A stretch of DNA of 64,000 bases from Jaltomata sinuosa. Taxonomy: Eukaryota > Streptophyta > Magnoliopsida > Solanales > Solanaceae. Positions 1 to 12,171 of the stretch are shown one piece after another (positions within the stretch are counted from its first letter, which is position 1; each line of letters starts with the position of its first letter). The stretch lies in assembly GCA_003996215.1 (NCBI GenBank), contig QJPP01004078.1, positions 62,001 through 126,000 on the forward strand. Reading direction: 5' to 3'. The position numbers were made by a program, and so were the translations under genes. A model generated the notes under the pieces. It was not told where the DNA came from, made no database searches, and worked only from the letters and a program-made list of their open reading frames with translations.

Positions 1-115
1 AAGTTTTGGGGAGAAGCTTGGTAAGTGGGCTGCATATTTGGTTGTGGAGCTTGGTAAATGGGTTGTATATTTGGTTGTGGAGCTTGGTGAATGGGCTAAG
101 TATAGAAAACAAGCT
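1..115 (-). repeat. 33-bp tandem repeat within gag
   Basis: About three imperfect head-to-tail copies of a 33-bp unit (core ATTTGGTTGTGGAGCTTGG) lie at the window start. The unit length is a multiple of three, so on the minus strand it would add an 11-residue repeat to the proline/glutamine-rich part of the gag remnant next to it. Confidence 0.6.
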
Positions 116-1560
116 AAGGATTTTATGGAGCTGGGGGAGGGGTTGTTGGAACAAGTGTTTTTTTATAGTTGGCTCTGAAGGGTTTTTTCGGTTTCGTGCT
201 CGGACTAGAGGATACCAAAGATACTTCTTCCCTCTTCTTCTTGGGAAATCCTGTCGATCCCGAGGATGCTGAGGCCTTAGTAATCTTACCACTCCGAAGG
301 CCTTTTTTGACAATTTCACCAATCTTAACTAGGTCAGCGAACTTCGCTTTAACTGCTGATATCATTTTGTCATAGAACTCCAATTCTTAAGAGTGCATTA
401 ACACTGCGCTACTCTCCTCTTCGGTCATGGAAGATTGAACTCTCACCGTCTCCTTTCTCTATCGATGGGCATAATCTTGGAAGTACTCATTTGATTTTTG
501 CCTGATGCGACCCAAAGAGTATCGATCCGAAATGACTTCCACATTATATGCAAATTTTTGAGCAAAGTCTCTAGCCAGGTCACTCCATTTGGACCACTTT
601 TTCAGTTCTTGAGTGGTGAACCACTCCAAAGCTTCCCCGCTCAAACTCCAGCTAAACAGCCTCATCAAAAAGACATCGTTCTTCCTTGCACTGACCATTT
701 GGTCGCAATAGCTTCTCAAATGAGCCTCAGGGTTCCCAACGCCATTGAAAGTCTCAAACTTGGGAGTCTTGAATCCATCCGGAAGATGCAACTCCGGATG
801 AATGCATAGATCATCGTAATCATAACCTTTTTCATAAGATGAACCTCAGAGTTCTCTGATTCTAGCTATTTCCTCTTTCATCTGCGCCATGTCATGATCA
901 TGCTTATTTTCCGTGAACCCCAACTCTTTCTCTTTTTCCTCGTAGTGGTCAAGATCGGGACTTTCTGGTAGGGTGGTATATAGTTCTACCATATCATGGA
1001 AAGTAGTAGGTGGCATACTCTGGATGGGTGGGGGCTGGACATGTGGAATGGTATTTAGGTATGTGGGGATATAGTGGTGTGGGTTAGTGACGTTGGGACA
1101 GTTATTCTGGGAGTTGTATGTGTTCAGTGGCGTATTTTAATAATTTGGAGGAAGATTTTATGGATTATAGGCACTTGGGTTATTGTTTTGGTTAGTGTGC
1201 TGGATAGGAGGAGTGTGGATTTGATACGAGGATCCGATATGGGGAGGGTTATTGGAGAGAGGTTCATTGGAAGGTCTAGGTACGGAGGCGGGAGGGATAT
1301 TCCCCGGATGGTTTTTGGTTAACAAGGAATTGAGCGGAGAAATTTGGAGAGGGATTTGGGAGTTGCCCAGAGTTGGGGTATTAGCGGCAATAGCCAAGCT
1401 CACCATATCCTTGGCTTTCTTCACCTCTTCTTGCATCTTCTCTAGCTTCTTTGCAAGCTCTGCAATCATTTCACTTTATTCAACGATAATATTGTCTCTC
1501 ACGGCCAAAGCATTCTCTTCTTCACTATCAGTCATGTTTCTCTTAGAAAAGCGACGGTTA
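116..1560 (-). pseudogene. Ty3/gypsy gag remnant (Ogre/Tat-like)
   Basis: This is a decayed capsid (gag) gene of a minus-strand Ty3-type retrotransposon. Reading from 1560 down, the open pieces run in the usual gag order. First comes an N-terminal coiled-coil-like piece rich in K, E and L (1469-1158), followed by a P/N-rich linker. Next is the retrotransposon gag domain (791-459), with family-type elements such as KFETFNGVGNPEAHLRSY and LSGEALEWF. Last is a basic, K-rich piece (383-123). Stops and frame changes separate the pieces, for example just after 459 and near 370, so no full protein can be made. No zinc knuckle or pol region is in the window; they would lie left of position 1. The gene sits about 1.5 kb inside the primer-binding site and LTR described next, which fits one element reading right to left. 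Confidence 0.75.
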
Positions 1561-3081
1561 GAGAGGGAATCTATGTGTGCCTTTGAGCGGGTGAAGTAGG
1601 GATGTTCGGCCAGTTTTATCAACACATATCAGTTTCTATTGCCTGTTGAAGTAAAAACAACTCAAAGTCCAATATGTTAGATTTCGTTAGTGATAAATAA
1701 TACAAAATATCCGATCAAAGATAAACACATAAGAATTGCTTTTAAACACATAAAGTTGCTTTTCATCAAGGTTAATTCATCTACGGATAATTATTGACTC
1801 GAGAATTTGATGGACAGGAATTTGCCCACCGATTTAGGATAAGTAGATTTCATCACGAAAGTTGACTTGTTGAGTCTTAGTCTTCTGATACTTGTCTAGT
1901 AGTGCTTGTTGTATCTTCTGAATCTTTGGCATCCCTGTCGAAATGGGAAAATGAAAATTTCTTAAAGATAGGGGATGGGCCCAGAAAGGATGCAGTTTGG
2001 ATAGAGTAAGTTTGTTTTCTGAAGAGGTAGAAACAAGACTTAAAAGGGATTTTAAGAAGTTTTTAAATTTTTTCTGGGAAATTTGAAGAACTCTAAGAGT
2101 GATTTTGGTCGGACCTTGCGTGGTGGGATTATAACCTGCCTACGGGTTTTAAAAATATTCAAATAGTAATGGATCAATTCACCTTTGATTTGAGCAACGC
2201 ATATAAGCACGTAAGACAGTTATATCACATAATAGTTTGTAGTGCGTCCTATACGAATATGTGACCTTTTTATGTCAAAGGTAGGCCTAACGAATTGAAG
2301 GATATGTATATCGTTTGTAAATGTTCCATTGCCCTCGAAAATATTATATACAAAACGATTAAATGAAATGGGGATACAAAATGAGGTAAGAAGGAATGTA
2401 CATCAAAAATCAGTCCCACGCAGGGATACAATCCTAAACTAAGCCGCCGTGGCTGGTCCTTCATTCTCGAACTCCTTGTACTTCTTGGAATTCCAAACGC
2501 CTTTCGGATGAAAATCTTCCCTTGATAATGAAGAACTATCTAAAAATTCCCAACCCTGGAGAAAAATAGTTCGTACAACCTGACATCACATCCTTCAATT
2601 AAACACATAAGGGGTGATTGTTCTTTCAGATCATAGGCCTTTTCAAACACAAGGTGGTCTTACTAATGGACCCGATACCCCTTGGAAATCGGATCAACTT
2701 AGGTCAATGCCTAAGCAAGAGATTTAGTTTCACTATATCCTGGGTTTACTAGAATAGGTTTCGAAATTGACCGAGAATCCAGGCGGACAACCGCGGGCTA
2801 AAATAACAAGTGACCATTAACCGACCGCGAGTAAAATACTTTACTCGTCTGTTTTAAAATTTTGTGTTTTTTGTTAAGAACGACTGCAAATACTTGCATA
2901 ATTGCCTTTTTACCCCTAATGCAATCTAATGCTTTGCCAAGAGAGGCATAAGATGTCATAAACAGTTTATAATTGTGAAAAAATAAATAAGTAAGAAAAG
3001 CAATAAAGTTACTAATTATTACAATTTGAATAGTTAGTCAAATAAGTTAGTAGCAACAATATGATTAGAACCTAGTGGAAT
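1561..3081 (-). other. Leader of the Ogre/Tat-like element
   Basis: This 1.5-kb stretch lies between the primer-binding site and gag and has no open frame of note. Long leaders, some with an extra ORF, are usual in the Ogre/Tat lineage. I see only short open pieces here (for example 2464-2270 on the minus strand), with no recognisable domain. Confidence 0.45.
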
Positions 3082-3100
3082 AATCCCCAGCAGAGTCGTC
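3082..3100 (-). promoter_or_regulatory. Primer-binding site
   Basis: On the minus strand this reads TGACGACTCTGCTGGGGAT. It is one base from the TGGCGACTCTGCTGGGGA motif that I recall next to the 5' LTR of Ogre/Tat-type elements. It lies four bases from the inner end of the 5.4-kb LTR, the expected position for minus-strand DNA priming by a tRNA. Confidence 0.6.
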
Positions 3101-3759
3101 ATTTTGTATTTTTGGAAAAAATGGTTGTTTCGACTTTGAAAATTATTTCGAAAATCAAAGCTTAAAGTTTCAAATAGTTTCAAAGTAAAAGAGTTGCCAC
3201 TTAGTTTAATTAAAGAAAACCCAAGAAAGACTTGTAAAAATTTCTAAAGCTAAAAACATATATAACTTTAAAAATTCAAAGATTAAGGTAAGAGGTTCCT
3301 ATTGATACTCCAAGAAGGTTTTTTAAAGAATTTAGAGTATCCGTTAACTTACGTTTGTCCAATCTTGTTTAAAACATAACTTATTTGACTAATTTGAGGA
3401 AAAAACATCTTGTTTTGATTTAGAAAGCATGAGAATATAACTAAGAGTTTTAACTAAAAGACAAGTAAAATTTGAATTTAAAAAGACAAGTTTTGAAAGA
3501 GCGAATAAGTTCATTTGCAAGGAAACATATTGGTAAAAAAATTAAAAGAAAACCGAAATTATATTGAAATAAGAGTTATAAGGAAAGCTTTCCGAAAGGA
3601 GAATTGAAAACAAGAAAAGATACTCTTTTAGGAAAAGTCAACTAAGTTAATGTCAGTCCCAATTAATACAATATAATGCTAAGCTACAAAATATAAAGAG
3701 TTTCAAGGGTAAGAAGGATTAATTAAGCCATTGGGCCTAATCAATTTGGATCTTTGGTC

Positions 3760-5515
3760 CTAAAATAATCCTGTCCTAAATCTTATGTAAAAACTACATA
3801 ATTAATCAAACATCCTTACCATAACTACATAATATCCCACTACTTTAAAATAATTACATATATCTCACTAGATTGTATTTTTCATACCAAAACGTGTATC
3901 TCAACATACTCCTATTACTTCGCCCCAAATCACTCCTTCCCTCAAATCTCTCCAGCTTCTCCCTCAAATCTCTCTCACTAATCAAAATTTTCACAGATTT
4001 ACACACACTTGTAATTATGCCCCTGCATATGCACATCCGTACACACACACTTGCCTCATGTGTTCATGTGCTTATTGATATTTTCTGTGAATTCGTTTGG
4101 GCAGCAGTCAAATGATTCAACTGAATGTGGCGCCACCACCGTACACGATGGCAAGAATGGTGAAAGATTCACCCGGGCTTGATTCCGCCATTGAAGAGAC
4201 CTTTTAAGGTTTTTTTTTCAAGATTCTCGGATTTTCAGACACCCATTAACAACATACTTCCATGGATAGCATTCAATCAAACCTTTTTGGGCAAAATCCA
4301 AAAACTCCCTTTTCAGATTTACCCATTAATTTTGAATGGGAAGAAGAATCCTTGGATCAAGAAACTACAGTATCTACTAAGCAAAAGGACACAAAATCAG
4401 AATGCAGAAAGTAGTCCTAGGAACACATTGTTGTCTAGGAACAATGAAGTGCCTTCTCCGACCTTTGTTCCGGTTGTTAGAGACTTTGAAGAAGAAGACT
4501 TTGCTGAAAATAGATTCAAATTTAGAAACGATCAAGTCAAAATGAATGAATTGCACAAAAATTTGAAATCAAGAACAAGGGACTCAAACCCAGATGTTAT
4601 TTTCCAGTGTTACCAACTTGTTACCATGTATCCAGTGTTATTTTTCATGTATCCAAGTATACATATATCTATCTGAGTTGTAAATGTGTAACTTTTGTAA
4701 ATTTAAAGTTTCAAATCAAAACAAAGCAATACGTATCCAGGAATAACATTGTAAGCAAATCTTGTGTTACATGTATCCAAGATTAATTCATGTTAACATG
4801 TATCCCAATACTACTGCAACCTGCTATTTGAGATGTTGGTAACATGTATCCTTAACACTGTTACAATGTATCCAAGCTTACAAACTTGTATCCAATATTA
4901 ACATGTATCCAAGTATACCTATATCTATTTGCTGTTTAGATGGGTATCCTTAGATATTGGAAAATATCATTAACACTGTTATAATGTATTCAAGCTTATA
5001 ATCTTGGATACAGTGTTAACAGTGTATCCAAGTATACCTATTGTTGTTTGTTGTTTAAATGTGTATCCTTAGATATTTGAGATCTATTATTACATGTATC
5101 CTGTATAATGGAGTTACTTGCTAGTTTGATGTGTATCCAAGTAATTTTAAATTGAAATTTGAATTCTCCAGTTGTTTGTGGAGATGAGAATACTGCAGAT
5201 TTACTCCTCATTAATTGTAAATCTGTTATTTCCTTTCAAAACGCCCTAATAGTAATAGATTTACAATTAATGATTTACTCCTCATTAATTGTAAATATTT
5301 TATTTCCTTTTAAAGCGCCATAATAGAAACAGATTTACCATTAATGAAGAGGTTATATGTATCCAGGATACACGAAAATACAAAGGATACATGCCTTCCC
5401 TTTTTTAAACTACCGGGGAAAATATAATATTTTAAAATAATGGGATAAAATGTAATTAGGGACCAAACTACTGTGTTTTATGTTATTTACACAAATCTTA
5501 TTTGGGATTTGAGGC
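3760..5515. repeat. GTATCC-rich block inside the giant LTR
   Basis: This block differs in texture from the rest of the LTR. Between about 4625 and 5390 the heptamer TGTATCC or a close variant occurs around fifteen times at irregular spacing, often followed by AAGTATAC. At 5198-5347 two tandem copies of a stem-loop unit share the 15-base arms ATTAATTGTAAATCT and AGATTTACAATTAAT. The block edges (about 3765-3810 and 5445-5515) look weakly inverted relative to each other. This could be an old DNA transposon nested in the LTR. The edges are inferred and may be wrong. Confidence 0.35.
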
Positions 5516-7516
5516 CCGTTGCTGCAACCAGTGTTGGACTTTGGTCCAATTTTCCTTCAAAAGTTTTGCCTATTTTGGGCTGTTGCTACTCTTTTTCATG
5601 GGCTTTGATCCATTTTCTCAGATTTTAGCATGTTCGTCATATCTATGCCTTGTAATTCAGCTCCAACGATTCTTGGAGTAGGTCGACTCGATGAAGTTCG
5701 TTGGATTTTCACCCAACACGAACATACAATAGGAAGGTGAGTCCCTCATGGACTCAGGCAATTCATGTGGAGAACAAAGAAAGAAAAATAAAGATCAGAA
5801 GATTCATACCACTAATTATCATTTAAGCAAATATAAAACGCAAATGAAATTTATCTGTTGACCATTCAAGAGATTTATTCATCTGAATTCGAATAGTAAG
5901 AAAGACAATTTTAAACTTCGAGGTAAAGATAAACCAAGACAGGGATTCCGAATACAAATCATTGAGACCAATGTCAAGAGCCTATCAATTAAGTTTAGAC
6001 ATACAAGCCCAGTCTTCCAACAGAAATAAATGAGATCAAGTTTAAATCTAGAGGTAGAACATAGACCATATATATTCAAGAGGGACATCTTGCAAACACA
6101 ACACCTAAACTTTTCTAGAATTTAAACTAGAGATCATGAAATTACAACAAAACAGTCAGGAATACACAAGGAATATAGGAAAGTAAGGATCACAGCAAGA
6201 CGCACAAACTTAGTTTGCAGGTAAGACTTATCGTAAAGAAAGGAAAGGAAATTTTGCCTTGGTTGGACCTCACCATTTGAGGATAAAAATGAATCTAGTA
6301 ACTACTTGCCCAGAATAGACTCAAACGTTTTTATCATCATTCAAAATAAGTTCAAACAGTTCACTCAAAGGTCAAATAGCAACTTCTATCTTCAAAATCA
6401 CACCCGATTTCAATCAAATCTTAACAAGAATGCAAAATCTTTGAAGGAAGAGAACATGTAAACTAGACCAGCAGTTATGACAAGATAAGTCCAGACGTAC
6501 ATGAGCTGTTTAAAAGAGTTACAGCATGCTCTTCCTACCATACTCAAATTATGCTAATGCTTATTGGAACACAGCACATTCAGGACTGCTTTACAAGGTT
6601 TTTTTAAAAAAAAATCGACAAGTCCATTCAATTTTAAGTAAAAAAAATTCAATCTTAGGCATGATTCAAACAAGGTAAGAATAGTTCTTTTTTTTTTTTT
6701 GCAGATTTATCATCTCACATATTTGGAAGTAGCATCCTTTATCCAACGAGATCAAACATGACATATAAGGGAAGAGGGGAAAGGAATGGAAGCCAAATTA
6801 CATTCGGATTACACATGATTCAATCAACATAGAAGAACCTTACAACCTTCGAATATTAAGTTGCCGGGATAGGGAGAAATAAAATTTGCACATACCACAA
6901 GAACACATTGTAAATAGAGACGAGATTTAAACCCAAAGGAAATCATACGTTACACACTATGAAAACAGAATCATTGAATTTAAACTAAACAGAGAGCAAA
7001 CATTATCCAACAACCTTATATAGGCTTGATAAACTAGTTCGTTGAAAGAAAATATTTACATAAACACAAAATGACATCTACATGAACACACAAACAGTCG
7101 TGAAACAGTGAGAAATACCAACTGAGATTTTCAGAATTATAAACTTGAAAATATTTTCAAACTTGGCCAAAAAATAAACCCTAGCTTCTTCTTTCTAAAC
7201 CATACAACAAATCAATAATCTCGAACAAGACCGCCTAAAACCAACATGAGCATTTCTAAGAAATTATAGCTCCACACAATGTTAAAGAAAGGAAAAGTAA
7301 GGCGTTTACCTACTTCGGAGCAGCGAACCCAAACTCAAGCTTCACCGGAGAAAAAGCTTCACCACCACCAAAAATGATCTTCGAACTCAACTTTTTTAAC
7401 CTCGGAATCGTGTGAAAAGAACTCGAATTTTTTGCTAAGAAATCCAAAGATTTTTTCAAGCCTTTTAGGGTTCTCTTTAGCTCTGAAAACATTACCTAAC
7501 ACTAGGAATAGTGAGG

Positions 7517-7525
7517 GTTTATATA
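7517..7525 (-). promoter_or_regulatory. Putative LTR TATA box
   Basis: The minus strand reads CATATATAAACCC here, about 1 kb inside the LTR start, where a retrotransposon core promoter is expected. Transcription would start near 7490 and run leftward toward the primer site and gag. Confidence 0.5.
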
Positions 7526-8524
7526 TGAGGGGATTTGGGGACACTTGGGACTGATTTTTGATGTGGGATAACTAATTTTCAAGGGTTTTTCGTGGATTTT
7601 GCTGAGAGTTTTCAAATTTTTGAGAGGAGATAAGGTTGTGAGCTGAAAATCATACCCTTGTGGACGATCTTGATTGATGTTCGTACGAAGAGGAGGCGGA
7701 TTTACTCCACGTCGCTACCCTAGTACCTTCTTGGTACAAATCTCGTGCTCTGCACGCGTAGAGGTACGATTTTGAGAGGGAAAATCGTTGGATTAAAGGG
7801 GCGGCGATTAGAGTTTTTTGGGTTTGCTCGTCTGTTGAGCTGAGAAGAGAGAAGGGTGAAGGGGTCATTTGCTTGTCTGTGTATAGGAGAGAAGGAGATA
7901 AGGGTGTGATGGGTTTGGGCCTGGATGGGTCAGCCAGAAAAAAGGTGGGCTGAGGCGGGTATTTTGGGCTTAATTGGCCCAAAAAGGGGCTGATGACAAA
8001 GGAGTTATAAGGGGATTTAAGGAATGGCCACATTTACGAAATGTGGCCACTTTTAGGTTTAGGAGATAGCGAATTTAGAAAGATTTAGGAATTCGGCCAA
8101 AATTTTAAATGGTTTAAAGGAATTAGGCTAGAATTGGAATAGAGATGAATTAATTAAAATCAATTCCTGAGCTTCTTTAAACTTAAAACCATTTGAAATA
8201 ATTATTTAGTTTAAATCACAATTATTTTAAAAATTATGAAATTAATTATTCAATTAATCTCCAATTTTAACTCAATTTGAAGGAAATTAAGCATTTTCAG
8301 TTTTAAAAGGATTTTCTTATGAATTTAAACTCTAAAATAGTTTCTTAAGTAAGCTTATATAAATTCCACATAATTAATTATGAAAAATATAAATTCTTAC
8401 TCAAAACTATTATAAAGCTGATATTTTACCCTTTTTACAAAACAATTATTTCAAAAATTATTTAAAATTTAAAAAAGGCTCAAGATTAATTCGTAACGTG
8501 AAGGGTAAAAATTGGGTGTCAACA

Positions 8525-9090
8525 ATCATGAAGGACTTCTTCAGTCCTTCAATAAGACACTCCACAATATACCATGATGCCATCACAGTATATTTATATA
8601 TTGTCTTGGAATCACGAAGTACTACTTCAGTTCTTTAATAAGACAATCATCAGTCTTCTATGATACCATCACAGTATATCTATATACTGACATGATATCA
8701 TGGAGTAATGCTTCAGTTCTTCAATGAGACACTCCTCACTATCCCACCACAGTATATCTATATAATGTCATGGTGTCATTTAGGTTTGCTTCATTCCTTA
8801 ATGATACTATCACAGTATATCTATATACTGTCATGGTATCGTGGAGGACTACTTCAGTCCTTCAATAAGACACTTTCCCATTCTTAATGATACAATCACA
8901 GTATATTCATATACTATCATGGTATCATTGAGATTTGTTTCAGGCCTCAATGATACCATCACATTATATCTATATATTATCGTGGTATTATTGATATCTG
9001 TTTGAGTCCTTCACTGAGACCTCTATGCTACCATCAATATATTTATATGCTGATATGGTATCGTTGAGGTATGCTTCAGTTCTTTAATAG
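8525..9090. repeat. Tandem array of hairpin units, about 7 copies
   Basis: Seven imperfect units recur every 60 to 90 bases, centred near 8590, 8675, 8758, 8818, 8904, 8975 and 9045. Each core runs from GATACCATCACAGTATAT through a short centre to ATATACTGTCATGGTATC, which is nearly its own reverse complement over about 38 bases. The linkers share CTTCAGTCCTTCAATAAGAC. The array begins exactly where the Ogre/Tat-like LTR ends. Confidence 0.8.
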
Positions 9091-9807
9091 ATCACACGAT
9101 TCAAAAAAAAATACTTTCTTAAACTTCGTGCCAAGTCAAAACATGATAAACAAATTAAAATAGAGAGAGTATATATTTCATTTTCATTTGCAAAAGCGAA
9201 AAACCTATAAATTTCATTAATTTATATTTTAATACATAAGTTAGTGTACTTTAATATAATTTTATTTTTATTAATTTAAAAGTAGTTAGTTTAATATTTT
9301 TATCTTTTTGTTTTGTTTTTCTAAAATGCAAAAACATAGAAAGAGAAAAATAAATAAAAAAGAAGATAAACAAAAAAAGAGAAAAAAATTAAGAGAGAAT
9401 GGACAAAAGAAAAAGAATAAAATAAAATAAAAAAGAAGAAAAACAAATAATAAAAATGTTACCAAATTGATTTCTCAAATAAAGGATAAAATGAGACAAA
9501 TCATGAAAATAATAAAAGAAAAAAGGACAAAAGTGAGAATGAAAATAATAAATGAGAAAAAGACAAAAGTAATTAATGATAGGATAAAAGAAGTACAAAG
9601 ACATTAAATGAAATGACAAAAAAAAGTCAAAATAGAGAGTTTTCGTGTAAAAAAGAGGAGGGGATGCTCGGGTAAATATTTTATTTCGATGGGGCATTTC
9701 AGAAATTAGTGTGGAAGGGGGCACTTGGATGTAAATACTTTACTTTTTTAGTCTACTTAGTGTAATTATCTCTTTAAATAAAGTTATCTTTTACTTTTTA
9801 TGTATAA
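9091..9807. other. AT-rich, purine-biased spacer
   Basis: No gene is seen. From about 9330 to 9640 the plus strand is almost pure A/G with scattered T (AAAGAGAAAAATAAATAAAA-like). A long open frame on the other strand here is an artefact of that composition. Confidence 0.6.
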
Positions 9808-9840
9808 CTAGTTTTGGGCACATGTGTTGCACGTGTATCC
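9808..9840 (-). mobile_element. Helitron-like 3' terminus (minus orientation)
   Basis: On the minus strand this reads as a 7-bp stem with one mismatch and a CAA loop (ACACGTG CAA CACATGT), followed after a few bases by CTAG and then T. That is the Helitron 3' end rule (hairpin, CTRR, insertion before T). The matching 5' end should lie to the right but was not found, so the copy may be truncated. Confidence 0.4.
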
Positions 9841-11087
9841 CCTGTAAATTAGTTCAAACATTCTAAACTACACAAATATTCTTAAAACTTGTATGTCAGA
9901 TATGGAAAAACTGCAAACTCAATTAGCAAAAACTGTGAACTGAATATTAACTGCTATATATGCCATATTTTTGTTAAAATGAAATTTATATTTACATCAA
10001 ACTTTATATAAAGGGACATATAATAACTAAACTATGTTGGCTTTGTTTGACTGTCCCTATGTTAGTATCATTTCTTATTGGTCATATTTTATTTTAAAAC
10101 ATTATTAGAGGGGTGGGAGGAATAATACAATGTTTTTGACCCTATGAAAAAGTAAAAACAATATTCAAGGTTATATATGTGCAAGAGAAAATAATAACAA
10201 ATCTACATATAATAAAGAGATTCATATAGAATCATAACTTATAAGTAGAAAGGTGAGACAAATATTTATTCAGACTCAAATTTTATAACAATCATTTAAA
10301 TTTTAGGATTGACGAATCCATTATATATTTCCTGAAACTTTGGTCTAAAGGGGCGGTCATTGGTTTGAAGCGTGAAGGATCCGTCAAGGTTTGATTGGAA
10401 CTTTATCCATTAACCTCAATAAGGCTGACAAAAATAAAAGTAAAATTAAGATTAATACAACACAAGTACACAACCACCCCAAGATACGTCATAATCATCA
10501 ATAAGTTGGATGTCTGACGTATTCAATCTTCTAAGCTCAAGAAACGAAAAAAGTTTGTGAAATACATTAATGCTTTACAATTTCAACTCCATAATTCCAC
10601 AAAGATAAAAACAAAAGTAAAGTATTTACTTCTCATCAAATCACTACGAAATGCACAGATAATGTGTGCAAGCCTATTTCTTTAAATTCACAAAATCAAA
10701 TTTTTGGAATAGATAATATTTTTTCCAAGAACTTCCTATTTTGATTTTTCTGATATAATAATGAACTTATATAGGAATATATGGGACACATGAAAGGGTG
10801 TTATAAATTATACATAAAAAATATTTGAAAGTTATGATTTTAATTAATAGAGGCTTCGCAACGGAATTAGGGGGAGGGGAGAAGTTGGAAAATCATGTAA
10901 ATAAATTTTAAGATAGTTAATACAGAAATAATTATAGTAGATGGAAAAATTAAATTAATGGTATTTACAGTTTGTTCGAAGTTGTTGATAATGCAAGGAA
11001 GGTGGCTTTATTTCAAGTTCAATGGATTCTTTATTAGAGTAGTGAAAAAGACTCTCAATGACATTAATATCATTTAATTAAAATATG
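9841..11087. other. Intergenic AT-rich DNA, no gene recognised
   Basis: The strands hold only short, stop-rich frames. I see no domain, RNA gene or clear repeat in this stretch. Part of it is probably the body of the Helitron-like copy that ends at 9808. Confidence 0.5.
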
Positions 11088-11762
11088 AAAAAGGGCTAAA
11101 AATACCTTTGAACTATTTGAAATAGAGCAAATATACTCTCCATTTTGTTTTGGGATCAAAAATACCCTTGCCGTAAATATTTTGGACCACAAATATCCTC
11201 CAACTTAACACCTCATTTTTTGTGATGATTTGGCATCCATGTGGCCGTCCAACTAGGACAAGACCACTCCACATGGCTGCCACCTAAAATCCCATTAAAT
11301 TTATGGAAAAGAGCCAGAAATACCCTTAAACTATTTGAAATAGAGAAAATATACCCTCTGTTTCATTTTGGGCTAAAAAATACCCTTGCTGTTAATAATT
11401 TGGACCACAAATACCCTCCAACTTAACACCCCATTTTCTGTGATGATTTGGCAGCCACGAGACCGTCCAACTAAGACAAGATCACTCTACATAGTTGTCA
11501 CCTAGGAGCTCAGTAAATTTAATAGTCTGACCTATTTTTTCAATGATCCGACCCACTCTCACTTAAAAGCTATACTAAATCTAACCCACTTCATTTGATA
11601 AAAGACTTCAAACAAATCTGATATGAGAATAAAAAGGAATTTTGCAAGTTATTAGTATTTAGCATGCCTTTAAAACAGAAAAAATGCAATTTAGCGATTA
11701 TGTCGGCATCTACATTGAAGGCTTTTTTTTAAAGGATAGCTATTATTTATAAACTAAGGTAG

Positions 11763-11978
11763 AGAATACATCGAAGATACATCTTCACTGTCAGTGATAA
11801 GTATCTTACTAAATGCTACAAAGAAATTAAGAAGATCACCCACAAAATTGTATTCACTATTGAGAAAAGAGGTGCTGATGATATGAAGAAGCAAGAAACA
11901 AAGATAGATCAAATGGATGATTTGGTGAGTCTATTGTTGGAGGATGATAATTTACTTGTTGAATTAGTTATTGGTTAA
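11763..11978 (+). other. Short open frame in the foldback loop, possible captured gene fragment
   Basis: The 390-bp loop between the inverted arms contains 71 codons and a stop with no interruption. The predicted product is charged and lysine-rich, with an acidic, leucine-rich end (DDLVSLLLEDDNLLVELVIG). I do not recognise the family. Foldback and Pack-MULE elements often carry host exons in this position. Chance openness in AT-rich DNA is possible, and there is no start codon at the 5' edge. Confidence 0.3.
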
Positions 11979-12171
11979 GTTTAAGTTTTGTACAACTTTT
12001 GAATTTAAATTTTTTACACGGATAATATATATTTTTTTCTAATGAGCTCGCTGCCAATATCAGATTTGTTTGAAGTATTTTATCAAATGACGCAGGTTAG
12101 GTTTAGTATAGCTTTTAATTGAAAATGGGTCGGGGGAACTAGTGGGATGTATCATTGAAAGAATATGTCAG

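Larger units (their letters stand above)
3105..8524 (-). mobile_element. 5' LTR of Ogre/Tat-like Ty3 retrotransposon, 5.4 kb
   Basis: Read on the minus strand, this LTR starts TGTTGACACCCAATTTTTAC at 8524 and ends in ATACA at 3105, so it has TG...CA termini. At 5420 bp it is unusually long, which is typical of Ogre/Tat elements, as is the TTGACACCC start. It contains a TATA box near 7520. That gives a U3 of about 1 kb and a very long R-U5. The matching 3' LTR and the rest of the element lie left of the window, so no target duplication can be checked. The lineage call rests on the LTR start, its length and the primer-binding site. Confidence 0.65.

Noticed and set aside
4179..4676. 165-codon open frame on the plus strand inside the giant LTR
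   Set aside because: It has no recognisable domain, lies in repeat DNA and runs into the GTATCC-rich block. Its openness is not enough to call a gene.
7650..8033. 127-codon minus-strand frame in the giant LTR
   Set aside because: It lies in U3 upstream of the TATA box and reads low-complexity proline/serine sequence. No start context or domain supports it.
9389..9724. 111-codon phenylalanine-rich frame on the minus strand
   Set aside because: It is the translation of an A/G-rich low-complexity tract, which gives F, L and S codons without stops.
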